A stretch of 64,000 nt of DNA from Sulfuritortus calidifontis (GCF_003967275.1 NZ_AP018721.1:992001-1056000); one strand, 5' to 3'. Counted from the first letter of the stretch, positions 27,722-37,575 are shown. Numbers and translations: made by a program. Notes: generated from the sequence alone by a model not told the origin.

Positions 27722-28525
27722 TCATGCCGCGACGAAGGCCGGCGGCGGCGGACTGCCGGCCGAGACGGTGAGCACCTCGTAGCCGGTCTCGGTCACCAGG
27801 ACGGTGTGCTCCCATTGCGCCGACAGGCTGTGGTCCTTGGTCACGATGGTCCAGCCGTCGTTCAGCATGCGGATATCGCGCCGGCCGGCATTGATCATCG
27901 GCTCGATGGTGAAGATCATGCCCGGCTGCAGCACGGCACCGGTGCCGGCCTTGCCGTAGTGCAGCACCTGCGGCTCCTCGTGGAACTTGCTGCCGATGCC
28001 GTGGCCGCAGAATTCGCGCACCACGGAGAAGCCGTTGGCCTCGGCATGCTGCTGGATGGCATGGCCGATGTCGCCGAAGTGGATGCCCGGCTTCACCATC
28101 TGGATGCCCTTCCACATGCACTCGTAGGTATTGTCGATCAGGCGGCGGGCCAGGATGCTGGGGGCGCCGACCGTGAACATGCGCGAGGTGTCGCCGTGCC
28201 AGCCGTCCTTGATCACGGTGATGTCGAGGTTGACGATGTCACCCGCGCGCAGCTTCTTGCCGCCCGGCACGCCGTGGCAGACCTGATGGTTGACCGAGGC
28301 GCAGATCGATTTCGGATAGGGCGTGTGGCCGGGCGGCGCGTAATTGAGCGGGGCCGGCACGGTGCCCTGCACGTTCACCATGTAGTCGTGGCAGAGCTTG
28401 TCGAGTTCCTCGGTGGTGATGCCGGGCTGGACGAAGGGGGTGATGTAGTCGAGCACCTCGGAGGCCAGGCGGCCGGCGACGCGCATCTTTTCGATTTCTT
28501 CCGGGGTCTTGATGACGATGGACAT
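27722..28525 (-). CDS. map: Methionine aminopeptidase, type I
   Basis: This enzyme removes the initiator Met from nascent proteins. The 267-aa protein has the pita-bread fold and the metal ligands in NLDITVIKDGWHGDTSRMF (two Asp), GHGIGSKFHEEP (His), FTIEPMI (Glu) and the C-terminal WEHTVLVTE (Glu). There is no N-terminal extension. Unlike many bacteria, rpsB is not next to it in this window. A 107-bp gap separates its start from acyP and holds a hairpin and no gene. Confidence 0.97.
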   Translation of the reverse strand: MSIVIKTPEEIEKMRVAGRLASEVLDYITPFVQPGITTEELDKLCHDYMVNVQGTVPAPLNYAPPGHTPYPKSICASVNHQVCHGVPGGKKLRAGDIVNLDITVIKDGWHGDTSRMFTVGAPSILARRLIDNTYECMWKGIQMVKPGIHFGDIGHAIQQHAEANGFSVVREFCGHGIGSKFHEEPQVLHYGKAGTGAVLQPGMIFTIEPMINAGRRDIRMLNDGWTIVTKDHSLSAQWEHTVLVTETGYEVLTVSAGSPPPPAFVAA

Positions 28526-28612
28526 GCTTGCTTTCTGGCCCTGTTTGTCTTGCCGAATCCGCTTCGGGTTTTGCCGCTATTGTACTGTGCCCGCTGGCTG
28601 GCCGCGGATTTG

Positions 28613-28631
28613 GCCCTGCCAGGGGCAGGGC
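28613..28631 (-). terminator. Hairpin directly after acyP stop
   Basis: GCCCTGCC (28613-28620) and GGCAGGGC (28624-28631) form an 8-bp GC stem immediately after the acyP TAA on the minus strand. There is no T-run, so termination may be weak or Rho-assisted and map may receive read-through. Confidence 0.45.
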
Positions 28632-28632
28632 T

Positions 28633-28908
28633 TTAGGCGCTGGGCCGTTGCTCGAAGCCGCTGAACTCGCCGCCGGCCTCGTCGATCTCGACCCTGAGCA
28701 CTTCAGCTTTGGGCGGGCCCCGGTGGGCCCAGTCGATGATCGCCTGCACGGCCGCGGCTTCTCCCTGGACCACGGCCTCCACCGTGCCGTCGCCCCGGTT
28801 GCGCACCCAGCCTGTCACACCAAGCCGCTCGGCCTCGCGGCACATGGAGTCGCGGAACCAGACGCCCTGGACCCGGCCGTGGATCTGCAGATGCCTGGTC
28901 TGCCTCAT
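28633..28908 (-). CDS. acyP: Acylphosphatase
   Basis: This small 91-aa enzyme hydrolyses carboxyl-phosphate bonds. The signature is intact: [17 protein letters not shown] with the phosphate-binding loop and catalytic Arg19, then [18 protein letters not shown] with catalytic Asn. The start codon overlaps the upstream methyltransferase stop (ATGA on the minus strand), which places the start here rather than at the longer in-frame ORF. Confidence 0.95.
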   Translation of the reverse strand: MRQTRHLQIHGRVQGVWFRDSMCREAERLGVTGWVRNRGDGTVEAVVQGEAAAVQAIIDWAHRGPPKAEVLRVEIDEAGGEFSGFEQRPSA

Positions 28909-30185
28909 GCCTTCTTGCCCCACGCGGCATAGACCGGGTCGGAATAGGCCATGCGGTCGGCGTACTTGTCGTCTTCCGGCCGTGGCAGGCCGACCAGGGA
29001 GAAGGTCGCCAGGTCGGTGAAGCCGCCGGCGCGGTGGAAATATTCCAGCACCAGGCCCATGCGCTCGAAAGGGTGGCAGTCCTCCCAGACCCGGATCACC
29101 TTGGGCGGGAAATAGCGGTTGGAGAAGGTGAGCACGAAGGGCGCGCCCGGCTTCAGGACACGAGCCACCTCCTGGAACACCTCGAGTGGGCGCGTGAGAT
29201 ATTCGACCGAGACGGTGCAGACAGCGGCGTCGAATTCGGCCTCGGCGAAGGGCAGCTTCGGCTGCTGGTTGAGGTCCTGCACCACCCGCTCGGCGAGCAG
29301 CGGGTTGGCCGCCAGTTCCTCGGCATTCATGCCCAGGCCGGCGACCTCGGCGGGCGCCGCTTCGGACAGATGCGATTTCCAGCTGGTCATCAGGTCGAGA
29401 ACCCGGCCGCCCTGGGGCAACAGCCGGCCGTAGAGCTTTTCCACCTGCTTGAGGGCGAGGCGGTCGAGATGATCGACCAGGCGGGGCCTGCCGTAGAACT
29501 CGGCATCGTCGCCCGTGTCGCCGCGGGCGAAGGCCGCAGCGGCGAAGAAATCGGTCGGCTCGCCGCGCCAGCGGGCCTGCATGCCCGGCCCCCTGCCGGC
29601 AACGAGTTCGGCGATGTCGCTGGCGCGGCCGCCGGTCTCGGGGCCGGCCTGCCAGGCCTCGAGGATGCGGATATCCAGGTTCAGGTCGCGGCCGGCCAGT
29701 GGGTGGTTGAGGTCCACCGTCAGCGTGTCGCCCTGCACACGGGCGACGCGGAAGGGCGTCATGTCCTCGGAATAGATGTCCTTCACGCCGGCGATGAAGC
29801 CGCGCGGGTAGAAGCGGCCGGCGCGCGGCTCGATCAGGCTGCGCGGGCGGTACTGTCGGTTGAAGCGGCTGTCGGCGATGTCCAGGCAGTCGCCGGCGGC
29901 GTAGGCCGGCACCAGGCAGCCGGGCAGGCAATGCAGGCGCTCGGTGTGGCCCACCGGCTTGTCCAGCACGGCCGCCTCGATCTCGGGCGGGAAGAAATCG
30001 CGCCAGAGGTTGACCGGGCTGGCAAGGTAGAGATCGGTGTGGCGCGCCTGTTCCGACTGCCAGTGCAGGGCGAACTCGAGGCTGGCCAGTGCGCGGCTCG
30101 AGGTGCGCTCGACCCGCTGGCGCGGCTGCGCGATCTGATTGGCCGTCTCGGCCAGGGACAGGAACTCGTTGCTGATGATGTCCAT
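28905..30185 (-). CDS. FKBP-like/SAM-dependent methyltransferase fusion
   Basis: This is a 426-aa two-part protein. Residues ~85-195 resemble the insert-in-flap region of SlyD/FKBP prolyl isomerases ([19 protein letters not shown] followed by [13 protein letters not shown]). Residues ~235-400 are a class I methyltransferase of UbiE/type-11 style ([15 protein letters not shown] as motif [41 protein letters not shown]). Motif I lacks the usual GxGxG. The substrate is unknown. It sits 33 bp downstream of metG and overlaps acyP, in one minus-strand operon. The pairing may couple folding or chaperone-type binding with methylation of a protein, but that is speculative. Confidence 0.75.
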   Translation of the reverse strand: MDIISNEFLSLAETANQIAQPRQRVERTSSRALASLEFALHWQSEQARHTDLYLASPVNLWRDFFPPEIEAAVLDKPVGHTERLHCLPGCLVPAYAAGDCLDIADSRFNRQYRPRSLIEPRAGRFYPRGFIAGVKDIYSEDMTPFRVARVQGDTLTVDLNHPLAGRDLNLDIRILEAWQAGPETGGRASDIAELVAGRGPGMQARWRGEPTDFFAAAAFARGDTGDDAEFYGRPRLVDHLDRLALKQVEKLYGRLLPQGGRVLDLMTSWKSHLSEAAPAEVAGLGMNAEELAANPLLAERVVQDLNQQPKLPFAEAEFDAAVCTVSVEYLTRPLEVFQEVARVLKPGAPFVLTFSNRYFPPKVIRVWEDCHPFERMGLVLEYFHRAGGFTDLATFSLVGLPRPEDDKYADRMAYSDPVYAAWGKKA

Positions 30186-30218
30186 GGCCCTATGAGCGGC
30201 AATCGGTCGCCAAGTTTC

Positions 30219-32291
30219 CTACTTCACCCGCATGCCCGGCTGCGCCCCGCTGTCGGGCGCGAGCAGGAAGGGGCCGCCGCGCTCGTCGGAGGCGGCCAGC
30301 ACCATGCCCTCGGAGACGCCGAACTTCATCTTGCGCGGGGCGAGGTTGGCCACCATCACGGTCAGCCGGCCGATCAGGTCTTCCGGCTTGTAGGCCGACT
30401 TGATGCCGGCGAACACGGTGCGCGTGCCGCTGCCGATGTCGAGCGTGAGCTTGAGCAGCTTCTCCGCGCCCTCGACCTGCTCGGCATTGACGATTTTGGC
30501 GATGCGCAAATCGACCTTGCCGAAGTCGTCGATGTTGATGACGGGCGATTCGGCCTCGGTCTTGGCCGATTGCTGCTGGTGTTCGGCGTGGCGCTGCTGC
30601 GAATGCGGTTCCGGCGTCGGCGCCGGCACCAGGGTCTGCTTGTTCTCTTCGATCATGGCCTCGATCTGCTTGGGGTCGATGCGGGTCATCAGGTGCTTGT
30701 ATTCCCTGATGGTGTGGCCGCTGAGCAGGTGGCCGGCATCGCTCCATTTGAGCGGCGCGATGTCGAGGAAGCGCTCGACGTTTTCGGCCAGCTTGGGCAG
30801 CACCGGTTTCAGATAGAGCGCGAGCAGGCGGAAGGCATTGATTGCGACCGTGCAGACCTCGTGCAGTTCGGCCTCGCGCCCTGCCTGCTTGGCGATCTCC
30901 CAGGGCTTGTGGCTGTCGACGTACTGGTTGGCCAGATCGGCCAGGGCCATCACTTCGCGTAGCGCCCGGCCATACTCGCGCGATTCGTACAGTCCGGCGA
31001 TGTCCCCGGCCGCCTGCTGCATCCGGGCCAGCAACTCCTGGCCGGCCGGCACCTGGCCCAGCTGGCCGCCGAAGCGCTTGGCGATGAAGCCGGCCGAGCG
31101 GCTGGCGATGTTGATGAACTTGCCGATGAGGTCGGCGTTCACCCGGGCCGTGAAATCCTCCAGATTGAGGTCGATGTCCTCCATGGTGTTCGACAGCTTG
31201 GCCGCGTAGTAATAGCGCAGCCATTCCGGGTTGAGGTGTTTGAGATAGCTCTCGGCGGTGATGAAGGTGCCGCGCGACTTGGACATCTTCTGGCCGTTGA
31301 CGGTGAGGAAGCCGTGGGCGAACACCGCGCTCGGCGTGCGGTGGCCGGAGAAGGCCAGCATGGCGGGCCAGAACAGGGCGTGGAAGTAGAGGATGTCCTT
31401 GCCGATGAAGTGGTAGAGCTCGGCCGTCGAGTCCGGTTTCCAGTATTCGTCGAAATCCAGGCCCTTGTCGTCGCACAGCTTCTTGAAGCTGGCCATGTAG
31501 CCGACCGGGGCGTCGAGCCAGACGTAGAAGTACTTGCCCGGCGCCTCCGGGATCTCGAAGCCGAAATAGGGGGCGTCGCGCGAGATGTCCCAGTCGGCGA
31601 GGCCGGCGCTGAACCACTCGTCCATCTTGTTCGCGGCCTCGGCCTGCAACCGGCCGCTGCGGGTCCAGTCTTTCAGGAAGGCCTCGCACTTGCCCAGGGT
31701 GAAGAAGTAGTGCTCGGACGCCTTGCGCACCGGCTTGGCGCCGGAGACGGCGGAATAGGGGTCGATCAGGTCGGTCGGCGCGTAGGTGGCGCCGCAGGCC
31801 TCGCAGCTGTCGCCATACTGGTCCTTCGCGCCGCACTTCGGGCAGGTGCCCTTGATGAAGCGGTCGGGCAGGAACATGGCCTTCTCGGGGTCGTAGAACT
31901 GCTCGATGCTGCGCCGCTCGATCAGGCCGGCCTCGCGCAGCTTCAGGTAGATGCGGCTGGCGAACTCGCGGTTCTCCGGCGAGTTGGTCGAGTAGTAGTT
32001 GTCGAACCCGATGAGAAAGCCGTCGAAGTCGCGCTTGTGCTCGTGCCAGACCCGGTCGATCAGCTGCTCGGGGCGGATGCCCTCCTTCTCGGCGCGCAGC
32101 ATGATCGGCGTGCCGTGGGTGTCGTCGGCGCAGACATACCAGCATTCGTGGCCGCGCATCTTCTGAAAGCGCACCCAGATGTCGGTCTGGATGTATTCGA
32201 CCAGGTGGCCCAGGTGGATGCTGCCGTTGGCATAGGGCAGGGCGGAGGTGACCAGAATTTTTCTCTGCGCGGCGGGGGTTTTGCGTGTCAT
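30219..32291 (-). CDS. metG: Methionyl-tRNA synthetase
   Basis: This 690-aa class I synthetase has the HIGH region [15 protein letters not shown] at residues ~19-33 and the zinc knuckle [18 protein letters not shown] at ~146-163. KMSKSRGT is near 335, and there is a C-terminal EMAP/OB tRNA-binding domain ([20 protein letters not shown]) from ~585. It is full length, of the long dimeric type. Its promoter must lie in the 54-bp gap shared with the divergent MFS gene. Confidence 0.98.
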   Translation of the reverse strand: MTRKTPAAQRKILVTSALPYANGSIHLGHLVEYIQTDIWVRFQKMRGHECWYVCADDTHGTPIMLRAEKEGIRPEQLIDRVWHEHKRDFDGFLIGFDNYYSTNSPENREFASRIYLKLREAGLIERRSIEQFYDPEKAMFLPDRFIKGTCPKCGAKDQYGDSCEACGATYAPTDLIDPYSAVSGAKPVRKASEHYFFTLGKCEAFLKDWTRSGRLQAEAANKMDEWFSAGLADWDISRDAPYFGFEIPEAPGKYFYVWLDAPVGYMASFKKLCDDKGLDFDEYWKPDSTAELYHFIGKDILYFHALFWPAMLAFSGHRTPSAVFAHGFLTVNGQKMSKSRGTFITAESYLKHLNPEWLRYYYAAKLSNTMEDIDLNLEDFTARVNADLIGKFINIASRSAGFIAKRFGGQLGQVPAGQELLARMQQAAGDIAGLYESREYGRALREVMALADLANQYVDSHKPWEIAKQAGREAELHEVCTVAINAFRLLALYLKPVLPKLAENVERFLDIAPLKWSDAGHLLSGHTIREYKHLMTRIDPKQIEAMIEENKQTLVPAPTPEPHSQQRHAEHQQQSAKTEAESPVINIDDFGKVDLRIAKIVNAEQVEGAEKLLKLTLDIGSGTRTVFAGIKSAYKPEDLIGRLTVMVANLAPRKMKFGVSEGMVLAASDERGGPFLLAPDSGAQPGMRVK

Positions 32292-32345
32292 GACCGGTAT
32301 TTCATTTCAGAATGGCGGCTATTTTACGCGTTCGGAGGCATTTCT

Positions 32346-33644
32346 TTGGCATCGAATCGGGCGGGCGCCCTCAATCCCGGGGTGAAAAGGCGCGAGGTCT
32401 GGGCCTGGGCCATGTACGACTTCGCCAATTCCGGCTACACGACGGTGGTGATCACCGCGGTCTACAACGCCTTCTTCGTCGCGGCGATCGCGGCCAACGC
32501 CGCCTGGGCCAGCTTCGCCTGGAGCGCGGCGCTGGCCGTGTCCTATGCGGCGATCATGGTGACCGGTCCCTTGCTCGGGGCCTATGCCGACCGACACGGC
32601 GCCAAGAAGAGATTATTGCTGCTGTCCACCATCGGTTGTGTGGCCGGCACCGCCCTGCTGGCCTGGCCGAGCCCGGGCGAGGTGGCCTTGGCCATGGTGC
32701 TGATCGCGCTGTCCAACTTCTTCTTCGGCACCGGCGAGAACCTGATTGCCGCCTTCCTGCCGGAACTGGCCCGCGGCCGGGCCATGGGTCGGGTCTCGGG
32801 TTGGGGCTGGGGTGTCGGTTATTTCGGCGGGCTGTTGGTTTTGGCGCTCGCCCTGGCCTATGTCAGCCAGGTGCAGGCGGCCGGCGGCGCTGCGCAGGAC
32901 TTCGTGCCTGGGGTGATGTTCCTCACCGCCGGCCTGTTCGCCCTCTGTGCCTTGCCGACCTTCCTGTTCTTGCGCGAGCGGGCGCTGCCCCAGGCTCGGG
33001 CCGCCGGCTTCGCCCGCGATGCCTTCCGCCGGGTGGCCGACAGCCTGGCGCATGTCCTGCGGTATCGCGACCTGTTCCGCTTCCTGGTCTGCATCGTGTT
33101 CTATCAGGCCGGCATCCAGGCCGTGATCGCCCTGGCCGCCATCTACGCCCAGCAGGCCATGCAGTTCGACACCAAGGAGACCATCCAGCTGATCCTGGTG
33201 GTCAACGTCACCGCCGCCATCGGCGCCCTCGGCTTCGGCTACGTGCAGGACCGCATCGGCCACAAGCGCGCGATCGGTATCACCTTGCTGGGCTGGCTGC
33301 TGATGGTCGCCCTGGCCTATAGCGCGACCGAGCCCGGCCGGTTCTGGCTGGCGGCCAATGTCGCGGGCCTGTGCCTGGGGGCCTCGCAATCGGCCGGCCG
33401 CGCCTTCGTCGGTTATCTCAGCCCGGCCGCGCGCCGGGCCGAGTTCTTCGGCCTGTGGGGTCTGGCGGTGAAGCTCTCGTCCATCCTCGGCCCCATGACC
33501 TACGGTGCGGCGGCCTGGGCTAGCGGCGGCAACCACCGCCTGGCCATGCTGTTCACCGGCATCTATTTCCTGGCCGGCCTGGTCTTGTTGCTCGGCATCG
33601 ACGTGCAGCGCGGCCGTCGGGCAGCGCTGCGGCGGGCCTCATAG
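32346..33644 (+). CDS. MFS transporter, UMF1 family
   Basis: This is a twelve-helix major facilitator of 432 aa with the UMF1-type N-terminus (REVWAWAMYDFANSGYTTVV). The loop 2-3 motif is GAYADRHGAKKR, and the central repeat is FGYVQDRIGHKRAIG. The substrate is unknown. Relatives include eukaryotic vacuolar Atg22-like effluxers. The reading frame has no ATG at the right place. A TTG at 32346 lies 7 nt after GGAGG (32334-32338) and gives LASNRAGALNPGVKRREV; a GTG at 32382 is the alternative. It ends 6 bp inside the convergent peroxiredoxin gene. Confidence 0.85.
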   Translation: MASNRAGALNPGVKRREVWAWAMYDFANSGYTTVVITAVYNAFFVAAIAANAAWASFAWSAALAVSYAAIMVTGPLLGAYADRHGAKKRLLLLSTIGCVAGTALLAWPSPGEVALAMVLIALSNFFFGTGENLIAAFLPELARGRAMGRVSGWGWGVGYFGGLLVLALALAYVSQVQAAGGAAQDFVPGVMFLTAGLFALCALPTFLFLRERALPQARAAGFARDAFRRVADSLAHVLRYRDLFRFLVCIVFYQAGIQAVIALAAIYAQQAMQFDTKETIQLILVVNVTAAIGALGFGYVQDRIGHKRAIGITLLGWLLMVALAYSATEPGRFWLAANVAGLCLGASQSAGRAFVGYLSPAARRAEFFGLWGLAVKLSSILGPMTYGAAAWASGGNHRLAMLFTGIYFLAGLVLLLGIDVQRGRRAALRRAS

Positions 33645-34103
33645 GGCCCTGATCTTCTCCAGCACGGCCTGGGCATGGCCGTCGGGGCTGACGTGGTATT
33701 CGACGTCGGCCAGCCGGCCGGCCTTGTCGATGATGAAGGTGGAGCGGACGATGCCCGGCTTCTTCTCGCCGTTCTTTTCCTTCAGCTGCCAGACGCCGTA
33801 GCGCTCGCACAGCTCGCCCGTGGTGTCGGCCAGCAGCCGCACCTTGAGCCCGAACTTGCCGATGAAGGCCCGGTGGCTCTCGCAGGAATCCTTGCTGACG
33901 CCGAGCACCACGGTGTCGAGCTTGTCGAATTCTTGGATCAGGGCGGTGAACTGGTTGGCCTCGATGGTGCAGCCAGGCGTGTCGTCCTTGGGATAGAAAT
34001 ACAGGACCACGTGCTTGCTGCCTTTGAAGTCGGCAAGATCGACCATTTGACCGTCCTGGTCGGCGCAGGCAAAGCCGGGCGCGGTCTGGTTTTTACTGAG
34101 CAT
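33639..34103 (-). CDS. bcp: Thioredoxin-dependent peroxiredoxin, BCP/PrxQ type
   Basis: This 154-aa peroxidase reduces hydrogen and organic peroxides. The peroxidatic Cys is in DDTPGCTIEANQF (Cys45). The usual resolving Cys five residues later is Asn50, so this is a BCP without the local resolving Cys. It must use an external thiol or another cysteine (Cys74 in KDSCES or Cys99 in GELCERYG). The start is the ATG whose complement is at 34101-34103; a longer in-frame start at 34211 is not supported by sequence similarity. A 95-bp leader separates it from the tRNA-Val promoter region. Confidence 0.94.
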   Translation of the reverse strand: MLSKNQTAPGFACADQDGQMVDLADFKGSKHVVLYFYPKDDTPGCTIEANQFTALIQEFDKLDTVVLGVSKDSCESHRAFIGKFGLKVRLLADTTGELCERYGVWQLKEKNGEKKPGIVRSTFIIDKAGRLADVEYHVSPDGHAQAVLEKIRAL

Positions 34104-34197
34104 GTGGGTGGGCTCCTCGGATAGGTTTGTGGCTAGATTTAACGTCGGCCCGCAGGTGCCGGCAAGCGAGAGTTGTTTCGCTTTATGCAAATGACGA

Positions 34198-34226
34198 TTG
34201 CCCTGCCTCATGTGACCGTATACAAT
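34198..34226 (+). promoter_or_regulatory. Sigma70 promoter of tRNA-Val
   Basis: TTGCCC (34198-34203), a 17-bp spacer and TACAAT (34221-34226) lie 12 nt upstream of the mature tRNA 5' end. Confidence 0.7.
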
Positions 34227-34238
34227 GCCGACCTCTTT

Positions 34239-34315
34239 AGGCGCGTAGCTCAGCTGGTTAGAGCATCACCTTGACATGGTGGGGGTCGTTGGTTCGAGTC
34301 CAATCGCGCCTACCA
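34239..34315 (+). tRNA. valT: tRNA-Val (GAC anticodon)
   Basis: This is a 77-nt cloverleaf. The acceptor stem AGGCGCG pairs with CGCGCCT. The D-arm reads GCTCAGCTGGTTAGAGC, and the anticodon loop TTGACAT (anticodon GAC) sits on a CACC-type stem. The T-arm has GGTTCGAGTCC, then discriminator A and an encoded CCA. An intrinsic terminator follows 9 nt later, so it is a monocistronic tRNA unit just before thrS. Confidence 0.97.
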
Positions 34316-34324
34316 GCTACATCC

Positions 34325-34356
34325 AAAAGCCAGATTCTTCTGGCTTTTGTTGTTTT
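34325..34356 (+). terminator. Intrinsic terminator after tRNA-Val
   Basis: AAAAGCCAGA (34325-34334) and TCTGGCTTTT (34339-34348) form 10-bp perfect arms around a 4-nt loop, followed by a T-rich tail to 34356. It separates the tRNA from thrS, which starts 15 nt later. Confidence 0.9.
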
Positions 34357-34370
34357 AGGGGGTTGGCACG

Positions 34371-36275
34371 ATGCCCGTTATCCGTCTTCCCGATGGCTCC
34401 GAGCGCAGGTTCGACGAGCCGGTGACCGTGGCCCAGGTGGCGGCCAGCATCGGCGCCGGCCTGGCCCGGGCCGCCCTGGCCGGCAAGGTCAACGGCCAGC
34501 TGGTCGATACCTCCTACCGCATCGAGCAGGATGCCGATCTGGCCATCGTCACCGACAAGGACGCCGAGGGGCTGGAGCTGATCCGCCATTCCATGGCCCA
34601 TCTCATGGCCTACGCGGTGAAGGAGCTCTACCCCGAGGCCCAGGTCACCATCGGTCCGGTGATCGAAGACGGCTTCTATTACGATTTCGCCTACAAGCGT
34701 CCCTTCACTCCGGAAGACCTGGCCGCCATCGAAAAGCGCATGGCCGAGCTGGCCAAGCGGGACATCCCGGTGGTGCGGGAGGAATGGGAGCGCGACAAGG
34801 CGGTCGAGTTCTTCAAATCGATCGGCGAGCACTACAAGGCCGAGATCATCGCCAGCATCCCCGCCGGCCAGACCATTTCGCTCTACCGCGAGGGCGACTT
34901 CGTCGATCTTTGCCGCGGCCCGCACGTGCCCTCCACCGGCAAGCTCAAGGTGTTCAAGCTGATGAAGGTGGCCGGGGCCTATTGGCGCGGCGATTCGAAC
35001 AACGAGATGCTGCAGCGCATCTACGGCACGGCCTGGGCCAGGAAGGAAGACCTGGAGGCCTATCTGCACCGCCTGGAAGAGGCGGAAAAGCGCGATCACC
35101 GCAAGCTGGGCAAGCAGCTCGACCTGTTTCACATGCAGGACGAGGCGCCAGGCATGGTGTTCTGGCACCCGCACGGCTGGGTGATCTGGCAGGAGATCGA
35201 GCAGTACATGCGGAACAAATTCCGCGAGTACGGCTATCAGGAGGTCAGGACCCCGACCGTGATGGACCGCAGCCTGTGGGAGAAGTCTGGCCACTGGGAC
35301 AACTACCGCGAGAACATGTTCACCACGGCCTCGGAGAACCGCGACTACGCGGTCAAGCCGATGAACTGTCCGGGCCATGTGCAGATCTTCAACCACGGCC
35401 TGCACTCCTACCGCGACCTGCCGCTGCGCCTGGCCGAGTTCGGCTCCTGCCACCGCAACGAGCCGTCCGGCTCGCTGCATGGCCTGATGCGGGTGCGCGC
35501 CTTCGTCCAGGACGACGCCCACATCTTCTGCACCGAGGAACAGGTGCAGGCCGAGGTGTCCGACTTCATCAAGATGCTGCAGGCGGTCTATGCCGATTTC
35601 GGCTTCCACGACGTGCTGGTCAAGCTGTCCACCCGGCCGGAGAAGCGGGTCGGCTCGGACGAGACCTGGGACAAGGCCGAGACCGCGCTGGCCGCCGCCC
35701 TGAGCCAGAACGGCCTGGCCTACGACCTGCAGCCGGGCGAGGGCGCCTTCTATGGACCCAAGATCGAGTTCACCCTGAAAGACAGCCTGGGCCGGCTCTG
35801 GCAGTGCGGCACCATTCAGCTCGACTTCAACCTGCCGGTGCGCCTGGGCGCCGAATACGTGGCCGAGGACAACTCGCGCAAGCCCCCGGTCATGCTGCAC
35901 CGGGCCATCGTCGGTTCCATGGAGCGCTTCATCGGCATCCTGATCGAGCACTATGCCGGCAATTTCCCGCTCTGGCTGGCGCCGGTGCAGGCGGTGGTCA
36001 TGAATATCACCGACGGCCAGGCCGAATACGCCGGGCAGGTGCAAGAAGCCCTTAAAAAACAAGGATTCAGGGTCATTTCGGACTTGAGAAACGAAAAGAT
36101 TACCTATAAAATCCGCGAGCACTCCATGCAGCGCGTGCCTTATCAGCTGGTTGTCGGCGACAAGGAACGGGCGGAGGGCAAAGTGGCTGTACGCGTTCGC
36201 GGCGGCGAAGACCTGGGCCAGATGGGCCTGGACGAGCTGATCGCCCGACTGCGGCAGGAGCTGAAGGGCGCCTGA
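34371..36275 (+). CDS. thrS: Threonyl-tRNA synthetase
   Basis: This 634-aa class II synthetase has an N-terminal TGS domain (residues 1-60) and an editing domain with [15 protein letters not shown] and [12 protein letters not shown]. The catalytic core has MNCPGHV, with the zinc Cys near 332. [15 protein letters not shown] is motif 2, [21 protein letters not shown] is motif 3, and the anticodon-binding domain runs from ~535. It is first in the conserved thrS-infC-rpmI-rplT-pheST-ihfA block. The tRNA-Val terminator just upstream implies its promoter lies at or within that terminator, or that read-through occurs; I see no clear promoter in the 15-nt gap. Confidence 0.98.
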   Translation: MPVIRLPDGSERRFDEPVTVAQVAASIGAGLARAALAGKVNGQLVDTSYRIEQDADLAIVTDKDAEGLELIRHSMAHLMAYAVKELYPEAQVTIGPVIEDGFYYDFAYKRPFTPEDLAAIEKRMAELAKRDIPVVREEWERDKAVEFFKSIGEHYKAEIIASIPAGQTISLYREGDFVDLCRGPHVPSTGKLKVFKLMKVAGAYWRGDSNNEMLQRIYGTAWARKEDLEAYLHRLEEAEKRDHRKLGKQLDLFHMQDEAPGMVFWHPHGWVIWQEIEQYMRNKFREYGYQEVRTPTVMDRSLWEKSGHWDNYRENMFTTASENRDYAVKPMNCPGHVQIFNHGLHSYRDLPLRLAEFGSCHRNEPSGSLHGLMRVRAFVQDDAHIFCTEEQVQAEVSDFIKMLQAVYADFGFHDVLVKLSTRPEKRVGSDETWDKAETALAAALSQNGLAYDLQPGEGAFYGPKIEFTLKDSLGRLWQCGTIQLDFNLPVRLGAEYVAEDNSRKPPVMLHRAIVGSMERFIGILIEHYAGNFPLWLAPVQAVVMNITDGQAEYAGQVQEALKKQGFRVISDLRNEKITYKIREHSMQRVPYQLVVGDKERAEGKVAVRVRGGEDLGQMGLDELIARLRQELKGA

Positions 36276-36318
36276 TCGGGCGCCCTTAGCATTTGGTAAA
36301 TTTTTCAGGAGCTTGGCG

Positions 36319-36840
36319 ATAGCACAGGAAAAAGAGCTGCGGATCAACGGCGAGATCGATGCGCCCGAGGTTCGATTGATCGGGAGCGACGGCGAACAGC
36401 TCGGCGTCGTGAGTCTGAGAGAGGCGATGCTCAAGGCGGAAGACGCCGAGCTGGACCTGGTGGAGATTGCGCCGACGGCGGCGCCTCCGGTTTGCCGGAT
36501 CATGGATTACGGCAAATACAAATACCAGGAACAGAAGAAGCAGCACGAAGCCAAGCTCAAGCAGAAGCAAATCCAGGTCAAGGAAGTCAAATTCCGGCCA
36601 GGCACCGATGAGAACGACTACCAGATCAAGCTGCGCAACATGACGCGCTTTCTGGAGGAGGGCGACAAGGTGAAAGTGACCTTGCGCTTCCGCGGTCGTG
36701 AAATGGCCCACCAGGAATTCGGCGTGGCGCAGCTCAAGCGGATCGAGACCGATCTGGCCGAGCTGGGGGCGGTGGAGCAGTTCCCCAAGCTGGAAGGCCG
36801 CCAGATGGTGATGGTGATGTCGCCGAAGAAGAAAAAGTGA
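36319..36840 (+). CDS. infC: Translation initiation factor IF-3 (probable AUA start)
   Basis: IF-3 keeps 30S subunits free and proof-reads start codons. The protein, about 173 aa, contains [17 protein letters not shown], the IF3 block [14 protein letters not shown] and [11 protein letters not shown]. There is no ATG or GTG near the expected start. An ATA codon at 36319 lies 7 nt after AGGAG (36307-36311), the ideal distance, whereas the TTG at 36313 is only 1 nt from it. In E. coli infC starts with AUU, which IF-3 itself discriminates against to regulate its own level; AUA would serve the same logic here. The choice of start is inference. Confidence 0.93.
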   Translation: MAQEKELRINGEIDAPEVRLIGSDGEQLGVVSLREAMLKAEDAELDLVEIAPTAAPPVCRIMDYGKYKYQEQKKQHEAKLKQKQIQVKEVKFRPGTDENDYQIKLRNMTRFLEEGDKVKVTLRFRGREMAHQEFGVAQLKRIETDLAELGAVEQFPKLEGRQMVMVMSPKKKK

Positions 36841-36858
36841 CTTGGCATAGCCAAGTCA
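36838..36858. repeat. Perfect hairpin overlapping infC stop
   Basis: TGACTTGGC (36838-36846) and GCCAAGTCA (36850-36858) are 9-bp arms around ATA, and they include the infC stop codon. This could be part of the leader through which ribosomal protein L20 represses rpmI-rplT, or an attenuator. No T-run follows. Confidence 0.5.
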
Positions 36859-36877
36859 TTCCCGCGAAGGTGGGAAT
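36858..36877. repeat. dRS3-like repeat between infC and rpmI
   Basis: ATTCCC-N8-GGGAAT (arms 36858-36863 and 36872-36877) matches the form of the dispersed dRS3 repeat known from Neisseria, which can serve as a phage or element insertion target. The sequence around it (GTCATTCCCGCGAAGG) is a widespread proteobacterial intergenic motif. Only one copy is seen in this window. The rest of the 160-bp gap has no gene. Confidence 0.5.
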
Positions 36878-37000
36878 CCAGATTTAAGAGGCTTGATGCG
36901 GGCCTCGTAAATATCCGCATCGGACAAGTGCCGACAGGTCGGTCAAGCATCCCCGCAGCTGGGGGTCACCTGCAGGCATCCAAGAGTTAGGAGCATTCAC

Positions 37001-37198
37001 ATGCCCAAGATGAAGACCAAGAGCGGGGCGAAAAAGCGCTTCCGCGTGCGTGGCAGTGGCAGCGTCAAGCGCAGTCATGCTTATCTGCGCCACATCCTCA
37101 CCAAGAAAAGCACCAAGCGCAAGCGCAACCTGCGTGGCATGGGCGGCGTCGCCGCCGTGGACGTGGGTCATGTCCGTGCCATGCTGCCCTACGCCTAA
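37001..37198 (+). CDS. rpmI: 50S ribosomal protein L35
   Basis: This is a 65-aa basic ribosomal protein with the family start [19 protein letters not shown] and [24 protein letters not shown] ribosome site is 8 nt upstream. It is cotranscribed with rplT, 11 nt downstream. In enterobacteria the pair is repressed by L20 binding upstream of rpmI. Confidence 0.98.
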   Translation: MPKMKTKSGAKKRFRVRGSGSVKRSHAYLRHILTKKSTKRKRNLRGMGGVAAVDVGHVRAMLPYA

Positions 37199-37209
37199 GG
37201 AGTTGAACC

Positions 37210-37575
37210 ATGCCTCGAGTTAAACGTGGAACCGTCGCCCGCGCCCATCACAAGAAGGTGATGGACGCGGCCAAAGGCTACCGTGGTCGTCGTGGTAACG
37301 TCTTCCGCGTCGCCAAAGAAGCGGTGATGAAGGCGGGCCAGTACGCCTACCGTGACCGTCGCCAGCGCAAGCGCCAATTCCGCGCCCTGTGGATCGCCCG
37401 GATCAACGCGGCGGTACGCGAGATGGGCGTCGAGATGAACTACAGCCAGTTCATGAACGGTCTGAAGAAGGCCTCGATCGAGATCGACCGCAAGGTCCTG
37501 GCCGACATGGCCGTGTTCGATCAGCCGGCGTTCGCCAAGGTGGTTGAGCAGGCCAAGGCCAGCCTGGGGGCTTAA
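37210..37575 (+). CDS. rplT: 50S ribosomal protein L20
   Basis: This 121-aa large-subunit assembly protein begins [20 protein letters not shown] and contains [20 protein letters not shown]. It is full length. In E. coli it also represses translation of its own operon. It is followed by a strong terminator and then an insertion sequence, which together separate it from pheS. Confidence 0.98.
   Translation: MPRVKRGTVARAHHKKVMDAAKGYRGRRGNVFRVAKEAVMKAGQYAYRDRRQRKRQFRALWIARINAAVREMGVEMNYSQFMNGLKKASIEIDRKVLADMAVFDQPAFAKVVEQAKASLGA

Noticed and set aside
26119-27771. A long plus-strand frame opposite glnD
   Set aside because: GlnD motifs run through the whole minus-strand gene; the plus frame reads as low-complexity shadow.
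29034-30962. A 642-codon plus-strand frame opposite the methyltransferase and metG genes
   Set aside because: It spans two real minus-strand genes and has no domain or ribosome site of its own.
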